Shown: positions 42,279 through 50,554 of the stretch, in pieces | Layout of the letters: every line of letters starts with the position of its first letter | Position numbering within the stretch: position 1 is the first letter of the stretch | NCBI RefSeq assembly: GCF_001613165.1 | Contig: NZ_BDBV01000032.1 | Location: forward strand, 1-64,000 | Length of the DNA stretch: 64,000 nucleotides | Direction of reading: 5' to 3' | Source: Nocardia mexicana NBRC 108244 | GTDB lineage: Bacteria > Actinomycetota > Actinomycetes > Mycobacteriales > Mycobacteriaceae | Position numbers and translations under genes: made by a program | The notes under the pieces: model-generated | Told to the model about the DNA's origin: nothing | The model's database searches: none | What the model saw: only the letters and a program-made list of their open reading frames with translations

Positions 42279-43085
42279 ATGGATCTCGATCTGCGCAAGC
42301 TCCGCTACTTCGTCTCGGTGGCCGAGCAGCGGCACTTCGGCCGGGCGGCGGAGCGGCTCTACATAGCCCAGCCGGTGCTCAGCCGTCAGATCAGGGCCTT
42401 CGAGCAGGAGCTGGGATGCGATCTGCTCGTCCGCACCACCCGCAGCGTGGAGCTGACCGCCGCCGGGAAACAGCTCTACGACGAGGCACGGGGAATCCTC
42501 GCCTCCGTCGACGCCGCGGTGCGGCGGGTGCGCGACGCGGACCAGGACGTGCGGCGGCTCGTGGTCGCCTTCTCCCCGGGATTGCATGTGGCGGACGCGA
42601 TTCGGGCATTCGCGGTGCGCCATCCCGGCGTCGAGACCGACCTCGTCCCGGCGCGGTGGTGGGAGCAGGACGCGCCGCTGCGGGACGGCCGGGCCCAGAT
42701 CGGTTATCTGCGAAGGCCTTTCGACGAGTCGGGACTGCGGACCATCCCGGTCGGTGACGAACCCAGGGTCGCCTGCATGCCCGCGACCCATCCGCTGGCC
42801 CGCCGAACGGAACTCACCTCCGCGGACCTCGACGGCGAGCGGACGATCGACGCTCCGACGCGCCGGACATCGTCGCTGGAGGAGAAATTCGAGCTCATCG
42901 CGTCGGGGCGCGGTATCGCGCTCGTCCCGCTGAGTGTCGCGCGCTCCTATTCCCGCCCCGATCTCGTCTACGTCCCGGTCACCGACGCTCCGCGCGCCGA
43001 GGCCTGCCTGGCCGTCGTCGCGGACCGGCGCGACAGACTGGTGCGGGACTTCCTCGAGATCGCCGCGGCGACGCTGCGGCACTGA
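42279..43085 (+). CDS. LysR family transcriptional regulator
   Basis: A 268-residue LysR regulator. The DNA-binding domain is MDLDLRKLRYFVSVAEQRHFGRAAERLYIAQPVLSRQIRAFEQELGCDLLVR, followed by the linker helix and an effector domain that is a little short (LVVAFSPGLHVADAI ... RGIALVPLSVARSYS). The protein is about 30 residues shorter than usual LysR proteins. It faces the NmrA-type gene and likely controls it. Confidence 0.87.
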   Translation: MDLDLRKLRYFVSVAEQRHFGRAAERLYIAQPVLSRQIRAFEQELGCDLLVRTTRSVELTAAGKQLYDEARGILASVDAAVRRVRDADQDVRRLVVAFSPGLHVADAIRAFAVRHPGVETDLVPARWWEQDAPLRDGRAQIGYLRRPFDESGLRTIPVGDEPRVACMPATHPLARRTELTSADLDGERTIDAPTRRTSSLEEKFELIASGRGIALVPLSVARSYSRPDLVYVPVTDAPRAEACLAVVADRRDRLVRDFLEIAAATLRH

Positions 43086-43190
43086 CCGTGCGGTCACCGC
43101 GACTGTTGACTGTGCCGCTACGGCACGGAGTGGAATGTCGACGACGCAGGTGAGGTCGTCGACTTCCACACACAGATCGGGGAGACCGGA

Positions 43191-44696
43191 ATGGTTCGAA
43201 AAGGCAGGGCGGGCCGAGGATCGGTCCTGCTGGCGATGGTGGCCCTCACGGGGACGCTCGCCGCACCGGCTTCGGCCGATGGAGACACCGGGGCGGGGCT
43301 GCACTGGGGTGCGTGTCCCGAGAAGGTCGCGGCCGAATCGCCCGAATTGCAGTGCGCCACAGTGCCGGTGCCCGTGGACTACGCCGTACCGGACGGGCCC
43401 GCGATCGACCTCATGGTGTCCAAGCTGGCGAGCAGGAACGCGGCCGAGCGGCGCGGTGTGCTGCTGCTCAACCCGGGCGGGCCCGGTGGATCCGGCTTGA
43501 ACTTCGGGTCGTTCCTCGCCGCGCACGGACTGCCGCCGGAGGTCACCGACAGCTACGACCTGATCGGCATGGACACCCGGGGCATCGGCTACTCCGCGCC
43601 GGTGAGCTGCGGCTTCACCCCGGACATGGCCTACACCGGCAATATCCCGCCGTATGCCGTCGACGACGCGGCGGTCACCGAGCAGGCCGCGGTCGCCGAG
43701 GATGTCGCCAACCGGTGCGCGGCGAACGACCGGGAAGGACGGCTGCGCGGGGTTTCGACGGCTAATATGGCCCGCGACCTGGATCGGATCCGGGCCGCAC
43801 TCGGCGAGGAGAAGGCCAGCTATTACGGGGCCTCCTACGGATCGGCGCTCGGCGCCGCGTACGCGTCGATGTTCCCGGAGCGGTCCGACCGGATCGTGCT
43901 CGACAGCAATCTCGCGGACACGCACCTCGACCAGGACGGAATCCGCCGGTTCGGCCTCGGCGCCGAGGACACGTTCCCGGACTTCGCGACATGGGCCGCG
44001 GAGCGCGACGGCGACTACCACCTGGGCCGGACGCCGGATGCCGTGCGCGCCAGCTACTTCGAGCTCGCGGAGCGCCTCGACAAGGCCCCGATGCCCGAGC
44101 TCGACGGCCGTGCCTTCCGCTTCATGACCTACTTCGGGCTCTACGGTCCGAGCAAATACGCCGCGACCGCGGACATCTGGCGGTCCGTGCGCGACGGCGA
44201 TGCGGAAGGGGTCAGGCGGGCGGTGACGGGGGACGGCTCGGCGCCGCCTCCGGCCGAGCCGCACACGATCGACAACTCGTGGTCGGTGTTCCTGGCGGTG
44301 ACGTGCAACGATGTCGCGTGGCCGCGGGGCGTCGAGCCGTACCGCACGGCCGTCGCCGAGGACCGGGCGAAGTATCCGCTCTACGGCGCGGCCGCCGCCA
44401 ATGTCATGCCGTGCGCCTTCTGGCCCGGCGCACCGGCCGAGCCGCCGGTGCGGGTGGCGGCCGAGGGCCCGAACAACGTCCTGCTCGTGCAGAACCTGCG
44501 CGATCCGGTGACACCGCACAGGAACGCGGAACTGCTGCGGGCGAAGTTCGGTGACCGCGCGCGGCTGGTGAGCGTCGACCAGAGCGGCCACGGCGCCTAC
44601 GTCAACCACGACAACGCCTGTGGGAAGGCCACGACCACGGACTTCCTGGTCAACGGAAAGATGCCGGAGAAAGACACGTTCTGCGCGGCGGACTGA
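43191..44696 (+). CDS. Secreted alpha/beta hydrolase, tripeptidyl aminopeptidase-like
   Basis: A 501-residue exported hydrolase. The signal peptide (KGRAGRGSVLLAMVALTGTLAAPASA) ends near residue 29. The fold includes VLLLNPGGPGGSGLNFG for the oxyanion hole, the nucleophile elbow GASYGSALG, Asp in LLVQNLRDPVTP and His in VDQSGHGAYV. CACNKAT-type cysteines near the end (NDACGKAT-like DNACGKATT) match the TAP-C domain. These enzymes resemble Streptomyces tripeptidyl aminopeptidases and SlpD/E proteases and act outside the membrane. It stands alone after the LysR gene. Confidence 0.82.
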   Translation: MVRKGRAGRGSVLLAMVALTGTLAAPASADGDTGAGLHWGACPEKVAAESPELQCATVPVPVDYAVPDGPAIDLMVSKLASRNAAERRGVLLLNPGGPGGSGLNFGSFLAAHGLPPEVTDSYDLIGMDTRGIGYSAPVSCGFTPDMAYTGNIPPYAVDDAAVTEQAAVAEDVANRCAANDREGRLRGVSTANMARDLDRIRAALGEEKASYYGASYGSALGAAYASMFPERSDRIVLDSNLADTHLDQDGIRRFGLGAEDTFPDFATWAAERDGDYHLGRTPDAVRASYFELAERLDKAPMPELDGRAFRFMTYFGLYGPSKYAATADIWRSVRDGDAEGVRRAVTGDGSAPPPAEPHTIDNSWSVFLAVTCNDVAWPRGVEPYRTAVAEDRAKYPLYGAAAANVMPCAFWPGAPAEPPVRVAAEGPNNVLLVQNLRDPVTPHRNAELLRAKFGDRARLVSVDQSGHGAYVNHDNACGKATTTDFLVNGKMPEKDTFCAAD

Positions 44697-44797
44697 CCCA
44701 GGGCGGCTCCGGCAGCGCTGGATAGCCGGGGGAGTGGTGCCGGGTCGTTCGCTCGGCAGTGCCGAACCGCCCGGGGTGGAGGTGCTGAAGTAGCTGG

Positions 44798-45637
44798 TCA
44801 GGGGCGTGACCGGGCGGGCCAGGCGACCGGATCGATGGCGAGCCACGGCGCGGCGGCGATTGCCGGAGGCGTGACACCCGCGAGGGCCCTGGTCTCGCGG
44901 TGCAGGTGGGATTGGTCGGCGTAGCCGCACGCGGCCGCGACCAGGGCGGTGGAGTGGCCCGTCGCCAGCAGGTGGGCCGCGTGGTCGAAACGGATCAGCT
45001 GCGCGGCGCGCTTCGGAGTGATTCCGAGCTGGGACCGATAGCGGGACCACAGCCGCTTGCGGCTCCAGCCGACCTCGTCCGCGAGGCCGTCGACCCGCAC
45101 GCGTCCACGACCGGTGCGGGTACGCCGCCAGACGTGGGCGACTTCGGGATCGACCCCCGGGGTGGCCAGGCGGGCACGGAGCGTGTCGGCCACGATCGCG
45201 AACCGGTCGTCCCACGACGAGGTGGCGCGGAGCCGGTCCCGGAGTCGTTCGGCATCGCGGCCCCAAACCTCTTCCAGGGCAACGCTGTTCCCGCTGAGTT
45301 CGGCGGCCGCGCCGAGGACGGCGGCGGCCGTTACCGGTGAGAGGCGGACCTGCAGACAGTCGCCGCCGATCCGTCCGCGGGTGCGGAGCTCACCGGGCAG
45401 GATGCCCGCGACGAAGCTGCCGCGCAGGCATCGTCCGCCGGTGTCGCACACGATGTCGCCGCCGTCGCTGAGGTCGAGCAGCACGGTGAGTGCCGGGTGC
45501 GGCACCATCGCGATGTCGACGGGCTCCGGTGCGTGGGTGCGGAATCCGGCCATGCGCACACCCGGCAGCCACGCGGACCGACGCGGGACGGCGACGTCGA
45601 CCCGCGCCCAGTCCATCGTTTCCCCGGCCGGCGGCAT
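44798..45637 (-). CDS. AraC family transcriptional regulator
   Basis: A 279-residue AraC-type regulator. The N-terminal half is a cupin-like or AraC sensor region (LTVLLDLSDGGDIVCDTGGRCLRGSFVAGILPGE). The C-terminal helix-turn-helix pair is RVDGLADEVGWSRKRLWSRYRSQLGITPKRAAQLIRFDHAAHLL and AAACGYADQSHLHRETRALAGVTP. It ends about 100 bp from the convergent secreted hydrolase and lies 34 bp downstream of the alpha/beta hydrolase gene in the same orientation, so the two may be cotranscribed. Confidence 0.85.
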   Translation of the reverse strand: MPPAGETMDWARVDVAVPRRSAWLPGVRMAGFRTHAPEPVDIAMVPHPALTVLLDLSDGGDIVCDTGGRCLRGSFVAGILPGELRTRGRIGGDCLQVRLSPVTAAAVLGAAAELSGNSVALEEVWGRDAERLRDRLRATSSWDDRFAIVADTLRARLATPGVDPEVAHVWRRTRTGRGRVRVDGLADEVGWSRKRLWSRYRSQLGITPKRAAQLIRFDHAAHLLATGHSTALVAAACGYADQSHLHRETRALAGVTPPAIAAAPWLAIDPVAWPARSRP

Positions 45638-45671
45638 GCTCCCAGGATAGGACGCGGGCGGGGCGCGTGGA

Positions 45672-46484
45672 TTACCGTTGTGCGGCAGCGAAATCCCTCA
45701 GCAGCCCGCTCGTGGCCTCGGGTGCCTCGAGTATCGGGACGTGGCCGACGCCGGGCAGTATCTCGATCCGCACGCCCGGCACCGTCTCGTAGTCGTGCAC
45801 CGACGCCGGGCGCCACTTGGGGTCGGCGTCGCCGAAGACCGCCAGCACGGGCAGGCCGAGGACCGCGAGCCGCTCGGGGAGGCTCCGCTCGTCGAGGTAG
45901 GCGCCGTTCGCGCGCAGCACCGAGTGGAATGTGCGGAATGTCATGGCGCGGAAGTCGGCGACCGCGTTGTCCGGAATCGGTGCGGGGACGACGAAGGCGG
46001 CGCGCATTCCCTTGCGGATCACCTTGTCCGAGCGCAGCCGCCAGACGATCGGTCCCAGCGGCGGTTCGGTGAGCGCCCGCAGCAGGAACGGCTGCGCGGA
46101 CCGGAGCGCGGCCATGCTCGGCCCGCTGCTGACCAGCGCGACGGCACCGACCAGATCGGGACGCTGCTCGGCCAGTGCCGTGGCCACGTATCCGCCGCTG
46201 GAGTGCCCGGCGACGGTGACCGCGCGCAAACCGATCTCGTCGAGCACCGCGGCGACCTCCCGGGCCTGCGCGGGCACCGCAAACGACGAGGTCGGCGGCG
46301 ACTGCCCGCACCCGGGCAGATCGACCCGGACGACACGGTGGGTGCGGGTCAACAGCGGAACCATCGGGCCCCAGGTCGCGCCCGAGGCACCAGATCCGTG
46401 AATCAGCAACAGCGGCTGCGCGTTTCGAGGGCCGTCGTCGACCACGTGCATCCCGTTGGAGCACTTCACGTTGCTATCTCGCAT
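45672..46484 (-). CDS. Alpha/beta fold hydrolase
   Basis: A 270-residue hydrolase with LLLIHGSGASGATWG for the oxyanion loop, the Ser nucleophile in VAGHSSGGYVA, the acid in VFGDADPKW and His in PGVGHVPILEAPE. The set is typical of small esterases, lactonases and C-C hydrolases, and no subclass is clear. It lies between the AraC gene downstream and the second PucR-like gene upstream, all on the minus strand. An in-frame GTG 15 nt inside is a possible alternative start. Confidence 0.83.
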   Translation of the reverse strand: MRDSNVKCSNGMHVVDDGPRNAQPLLLIHGSGASGATWGPMVPLLTRTHRVVRVDLPGCGQSPPTSSFAVPAQAREVAAVLDEIGLRAVTVAGHSSGGYVATALAEQRPDLVGAVALVSSGPSMAALRSAQPFLLRALTEPPLGPIVWRLRSDKVIRKGMRAAFVVPAPIPDNAVADFRAMTFRTFHSVLRANGAYLDERSLPERLAVLGLPVLAVFGDADPKWRPASVHDYETVPGVRIEILPGVGHVPILEAPEATSGLLRDFAAAQR

Positions 46485-46583
46485 GTACGTGACGATGCCC
46501 GGTCCCGGGGCGTAGGTCTTGTACGAATGTTCCCGTGACGTATCACCAGGATGTACCGGGCCCGGTACTCGGGGCCGGTGCTG

Positions 46584-47897
46584 TCAGACTCCTTCCGACA
46601 CGCGTTGCGGGACACGGGAATCGGCGGCTTCGCCGACGTAGCTGCGGGCGACGAGTGCGGAGCGGAGGTACCAGAGTCCGCTGGCTTGAGTGGGGTCGAA
46701 GCCGGTGAGTTGGCCGATGCGTTTGAGTCGGTAGTCGACGGTGTTGGTGTGCACATGGAGCAGGCGTGCGGTGCGTTGGCGGTTGAGGTTGTGGGCGATG
46801 TGGGTTCGGAGGGTGTCGAGGAGTTCGGGGTGCTCGTCGAGCGGGACGAGCAGCGAACGCAGGAACTCCAGCCCGGGACCCGGCCTGGTCAGCTGGTATT
46901 CCAGTGCGAGATGGTCGAATCGGTACAGTCCCGGCTCCAGGCGCAGCCGGGAGACCATGTCGAGGAGCTGGTGGGCCTGGTCGGCGGCGGTGGGGATGGT
47001 GTCGGTTCCCGCGGTGACGACGGTTGCCGTGACGGGAACCCGCGCCGCGCGCGACAGCGATGCGATCAGCTCGTCGAGGGTGTCGTCCCCGGCCGCCTCG
47101 ACCGGCAGCAACAGGGTGCCGCCGTCCACGCTGAGCAGTGAGAGGGCGGTGCTGCCGCAGCGGGTGGCGAGTTCGGCCTGTAGTCGGCGGAGTTTGCGGC
47201 GGGCAACGACTTTCGCGTCGAGCATGGGGTTGGATTCTTCGGGGTGCGGGGGGATGGCGAGGGCGAGGATGCGGTAGCTGTCGGCGATTTCGATGCCGCA
47301 TTCGCGGGCCATGGTGGAGGTGGGGTGTCCGCCGAGTAGTGCGGAGGTGAGGGTGTGGACGGCCGTATGGTGTTCGGAGACAACGGCTCTGAGTTCGCGG
47401 ACGTAGGCCATGGAGACCGCGGTGGTCATGGTGTCGAGCATCTCGACCACGAGCTTCGCGCCGCCCATGTGCGCCTCGAAGTCGGCGAGCGAGAGGGTCA
47501 GCGTGGCGTCCTCGCCGGATCCGGCGGCGTGGTGCCTGGTGGTGGCGCTGGTGACGACGAGGTCGAAGCCGATCTTGAAGCCCTCGTGGATGGCGTGGTG
47601 AATGGTGTCGATGGGCACGCCCTCGCGGGCCCACCCGGCGGCGGCTTCCTTCAGGCGTTCCGTCTTCTCCGGGATGTTCCTGCCGTCGAGCATGGAGACG
47701 GCCAGTTCGAGGCAGGTGCGGGTGATGGTGGTGACGTCGCCGTAGATGGCGTCGCCGGGGAGAGTGCCGCAGGGAGCGACGTTTTCGACGAAGTGGCCGA
47801 CCATCTGGCGCGACAGTCCCCAGACATCCTTGAGCGGTGACGACATCGGCCGCCCCGAAACGGTCAGACCGGGTCGATCCGGAGTGGTATCGATCAT
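46584..47897 (-). CDS. PucR-like transcriptional regulator (second copy)
   Basis: A 437-residue paralogue of the regulator at 1276-2499 with the same domain order: SPLKDVWGLSRQMVGHFVENVAPCGTLPGDAIYGD, LKEAAAGWAREGVPIDTIHHAIHEGFKIGFDL, the central LSVDGGTLLLPVE, and the C-terminal HTH TARLLHVHTNTVDYRLKRI. It has about 20 more residues in the sensor region (VVTSATTRHHAAGSGEDATL). The ATG follows GAAGGGAG. It is divergent from a gene encoding only a related N-terminal domain. Confidence 0.85.
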   Translation of the reverse strand: MIDTTPDRPGLTVSGRPMSSPLKDVWGLSRQMVGHFVENVAPCGTLPGDAIYGDVTTITRTCLELAVSMLDGRNIPEKTERLKEAAAGWAREGVPIDTIHHAIHEGFKIGFDLVVTSATTRHHAAGSGEDATLTLSLADFEAHMGGAKLVVEMLDTMTTAVSMAYVRELRAVVSEHHTAVHTLTSALLGGHPTSTMARECGIEIADSYRILALAIPPHPEESNPMLDAKVVARRKLRRLQAELATRCGSTALSLLSVDGGTLLLPVEAAGDDTLDELIASLSRAARVPVTATVVTAGTDTIPTAADQAHQLLDMVSRLRLEPGLYRFDHLALEYQLTRPGPGLEFLRSLLVPLDEHPELLDTLRTHIAHNLNRQRTARLLHVHTNTVDYRLKRIGQLTGFDPTQASGLWYLRSALVARSYVGEAADSRVPQRVSEGV

Positions 47898-48195
47898 CGG
47901 AGAAACTCCCTTCCCATCCCTGCGATCAACGTAGCGCGCGGGTGCCCGCGGCGGCCGCCGTCGTTCGGTGCACTGTCGGATGACGCAACGTCGATCGCGC
48001 CGAGTTATGACATGTGACAACGCTGCCGCGTTGTGACTCGTCCCAACCGGGCAGCTGGACACCGGTCTCATTACCCAAAGTTTGCTGGCCGATTCGTGGG
48101 CGTCCCGGCACACACCTACCGTCGGCAGCGGCCCGACTTTCGGCGCGGTGACACCACTATCGGCGGCTTGTGTCCTTCGGGGAGGGCGAAACACC
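47898..48195. promoter_or_regulatory. Divergent control region with ACAACGC-N4-GCGTTGT palindrome
   Basis: About 300 bp between the second PucR-like gene and the domain-only gene. It holds one clear inverted repeat, ACAACGC-TGCC-GCGTTGT (48017-48034), perfect over 7 bp and nearly symmetric out to GTGACAACGC/GCGTTGTGAC. Further out GTGAC and TTGTGAC half-sites recur. It is a candidate operator for the PucR-like regulator. No other gene is seen in the gap. Confidence 0.4.
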
Positions 48196-48588
48196 ATGGA
48201 TCGGAACCACACGGACGAGGACGACAGCGACCACACCGACGATTCGCGCGACAGTCGGCATCCGCGCCCGTCTACCTCGAAGGACCCCGGAACATTGATA
48301 CAGATCGGCCTGGAACTGGCCCTGGTGCTGCTCGACGCATCCGATGCCGTGACCTCCGATTTGCTGGATCGGCTCGAGCACGCCGCCGCGGAGTGCGCAC
48401 GCAGCGCGGTGCCGATCGAAACGGTGCTGCACGCCATCCACGAGAGCATCGCGACCATGATCGAACAGCTCGGCGACGATCCCGTCCGGGCGGGCCGCTC
48501 GATCGATGCCTCCGCCGTGGTGCGGGTGCTGGACGTCCTCACCTCGACGGTTTCCCGCGGTTACGTGCACGAACTCCGGCAGGGCTAG
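48196..48588 (+). CDS. Free-standing N-terminal domain of the PucR-like regulators
   Basis: A 130-residue protein. After an Asp/His-rich acidic start (DRNHTDEDDSDHTDDSRDS) it aligns with the sensor domain of both PucR-like proteins in this window: LELALVLLDASDA, RLEHAAAECARSAVPIETVLHAIHES and VLDVLTSTVSRGYVHELR. It then stops exactly where the full proteins go on to the CdaR region and HTH. GGGGAGG precedes the ATG, so it looks like an expressed gene rather than debris. It may dimerise with and modulate the divergent full-length regulator. Confidence 0.65.
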   Translation: MDRNHTDEDDSDHTDDSRDSRHPRPSTSKDPGTLIQIGLELALVLLDASDAVTSDLLDRLEHAAAECARSAVPIETVLHAIHESIATMIEQLGDDPVRAGRSIDASAVVRVLDVLTSTVSRGYVHELRQG

Positions 48589-48597
48589 TTTCTGCCA

Positions 48598-48627
48598 TTG
48601 ACAAATGGCACATGCCGGACTGATGCT
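48598..48627 (+). promoter_or_regulatory. Candidate promoter of the esterase-SDR-BVMO operon
   Basis: TTGACA at 48598-48603 is a consensus -35 box. GATGCT at 48622-48627 is a modest -10 after 18 bp, ending 7 nt before the ATG at 48635. The position rules out an in-frame ATG at 48605. Confidence 0.4.
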
Positions 48628-48634
48628 TGGCGGC

Positions 48635-49630
48635 ATGACGAAGACGAGGTCAATGGCGACCGTCTCGGCAGTGCCGGCGTCACCGTCGCTCACGGCCCGC
48701 ATCGCGGCCGCGGCGTCGGTGGTGGGACTGCGGCAGCTCAACGCGCTGCTGCCGCAGAACCGGGCGGGCATCTGGGCCGGGCGCGGACTGATCGCCGCCA
48801 TCATGGCCGCATTCGGCCCGCCCCCACCGGGCACGCACGTGACGACCGTGCGCTCGGGTGGGGTCCGCGGCGAATGGGTCCGGGCGCCCGGGGTCGAACA
48901 GGGTGAGCGCGCAATCTATTTCATCCACGGCAGCGGCTACGTGGTCTGCTCGGCGCGCACCCATCGGGGGCTGGCCGCGCGGTTGTCGCGCGACACCGGG
49001 CTGCCGGTATTCCTCGTCGACTACCGCCTGGCGCCCGAGCATCGCTTCCCGGCCGCCGCCGCGGACGTCGAGGCGGGCTACCGCTGGCTGCTGGCGCACG
49101 GCTACCGGCCCGAGGACCTGGTGATCGGCGGCGATTCCGCGGGCGGGCACCTGGCCCTGGATCTGCTGCTCGAGAATCAGCGGTCGGCGACCGCGCAACC
49201 CGCCGGGGTGTTCATGTTCTCTCCGCTGCTGGATCTGTCGCTGACCCTGGCCGAGGGTGAGGACCGGCGCCGCCCCGATCCCATGGCCCCGGCGTGGGTG
49301 GGCCGCCGCCTCGTCGCGCTGTACACCGAGGGGCAACCCGAGGATTCGCCGCGGCTGCGGCTGTCGATCCCGCGCGGTGCGGCCCTGCCGCCGCTGTTCG
49401 TGCAGGCCAGCGCGGAGGAGATGCTGTCCGGCGACGCCCGGCGGCTGCGGGATATGGCCGAGGCGGCGGGCGCGCGGTGCGAGCTCGAGCTGTGGCCCGG
49501 CCGGATTCACGTCTTCCAGGCGCTGCCGCTGCTGGTGCCGGAGGCCCACGCCGCGCTGCGGCACACCGCCGCGTTCGTGGAACGGGCTCTGGCGCAGGCG
49601 GATTCGACGGCACGGGAGCGGGTGAGCTGA
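48635..49630 (+). CDS. Hormone-sensitive lipase-family esterase (LipR-like)
   Basis: A 331-residue alpha/beta hydrolase of the HSL/type IV family. The oxyanion motif is YFIHGSGYVV (HGGG variant HGSG), the nucleophile is in GGDSAGGHLALD, the acid region is PLFVQASAEEMLSGDA and His is in WPGRIHVFQALP. VDYRLAPEHRFPAAAADVEAGYRWLL is characteristic. The next genes encode an SDR, a diiron protein and a Baeyer-Villiger monooxygenase. Together they resemble the LipR/SadH/MymA set of the M. tuberculosis mymA operon, where the esterase would cleave the ester made by the monooxygenase. Confidence 0.85.
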   Translation: MTKTRSMATVSAVPASPSLTARIAAAASVVGLRQLNALLPQNRAGIWAGRGLIAAIMAAFGPPPPGTHVTTVRSGGVRGEWVRAPGVEQGERAIYFIHGSGYVVCSARTHRGLAARLSRDTGLPVFLVDYRLAPEHRFPAAAADVEAGYRWLLAHGYRPEDLVIGGDSAGGHLALDLLLENQRSATAQPAGVFMFSPLLDLSLTLAEGEDRRRPDPMAPAWVGRRLVALYTEGQPEDSPRLRLSIPRGAALPPLFVQASAEEMLSGDARRLRDMAEAAGARCELELWPGRIHVFQALPLLVPEAHAALRHTAAFVERALAQADSTARERVS

Positions 49631-49632
49631 CC

Positions 49633-50553
49633 ATGTGGGTACTCGACAATCTCCGATTCGCACTGGGCGGGCCGCGCCGCTCGCACGGTGCGCGGGCCGT
49701 CGTGACCGGCGCGGGCAGCGGAATCGGGCGCGCCTTCGCCCTCGAGCTGGCCGCCCGCGGCGGCGAGGTGATCTGCGCGGATATCGACAAGGACCGCGCG
49801 GACGACACCGTCCGGCTGATCGACCGCACGCACGGCCGACAGGCGCACGCGGTGTTCTGCGATGTCTCCCGGCGCGAGGACGTGGAGAGCCTCGCCCTGC
49901 ACGCCGAGCTGATCTTCGGCCGCGCCCCCACCCTGGTGATCAACAACGCCGGGGTCGGCATCGGCGGAAAACCGGTGGGGGAGATCGGATTCGACGACTG
50001 GCAGTGGGCGCTGGGCATCAATCTGTGGGGCGTGGTGCACGGCTGCGAGCTGTTCGCGCCGCAGCTGCGGGCCGCGGGCGGGGGCGGCATCATCAATGTC
50101 GCGTCGGCGGCGGGATTCACCGCCGCGCCCACCATGGGCCCCTACAACGTGTCCAAGGCCGGGGTCCTGTCGCTGTCGGAGACGATGGCCGCGGAGCTGT
50201 CCGGCAGCGGTGTCGCGGTCACGGTGCTGTGCCCGACGTTCGTGCGGACGAACGTGGCGCGCGACGGCCGGATCACCGCGACGTCCATGCGCCTGGCCGA
50301 AAACCTCATGCGCTGGACGGGTTTCACGCCCGAGCACGTCGCCCGGATGACCCTCGACGCACACGATCGCGGGCGGCTGTACGTGCTGCCGCAACTCGAC
50401 GCCACCGTCATCTGGCATCTCAAGCGACACTTCCCCGCCCTCTATACCCACGGTCTCGGCGTCCTGAATCGGCTACTGCCGCAGGACGATCCGGCGGCGC
50501 ATGCCCCGGGTACCGGGCCGGATCTCACCGAAGAGAAGAAAACAGGAGTCTGA
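49633..50553 (+). CDS. SDR family oxidoreductase (SadH-like)
   Basis: A 306-residue classical SDR: VTGAGSGIGRAFALELA, CADIDKDRA selecting the cofactor, NNAG, and the active site NVASAAGFTAAPTMGPYNVSKAG. The C-terminal extension of about 40 residues (VIWHLKRHFPALYTHGLGVLNRLL) is typical of the SadH-type enzymes that occur beside BVMO genes. It would interconvert an alcohol and the ketone used by the monooxygenase. It follows the esterase by 2 bp. Confidence 0.85.
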   Translation: MWVLDNLRFALGGPRRSHGARAVVTGAGSGIGRAFALELAARGGEVICADIDKDRADDTVRLIDRTHGRQAHAVFCDVSRREDVESLALHAELIFGRAPTLVINNAGVGIGGKPVGEIGFDDWQWALGINLWGVVHGCELFAPQLRAAGGGGIINVASAAGFTAAPTMGPYNVSKAGVLSLSETMAAELSGSGVAVTVLCPTFVRTNVARDGRITATSMRLAENLMRWTGFTPEHVARMTLDAHDRGRLYVLPQLDATVIWHLKRHFPALYTHGLGVLNRLLPQDDPAAHAPGTGPDLTEEKKTGV

Positions 50554-50554
50554 C

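Noticed and set aside
44753..44765. TCGGCA-G-TGCCGA palindrome between convergent genes, considered as a terminator
   Set aside because: A 1-nt loop cannot form a hairpin of this length, and there is no T-run. Such GC palindromes are frequent by chance here.
42207..45266. 1019-residue open frame on the minus strand
   Set aside because: It runs antisense through lysR, a secreted hydrolase and part of an AraC gene. Its composition is Arg/Pro/Gly-rich shadow sequence without family motifs, typical of high-GC DNA.
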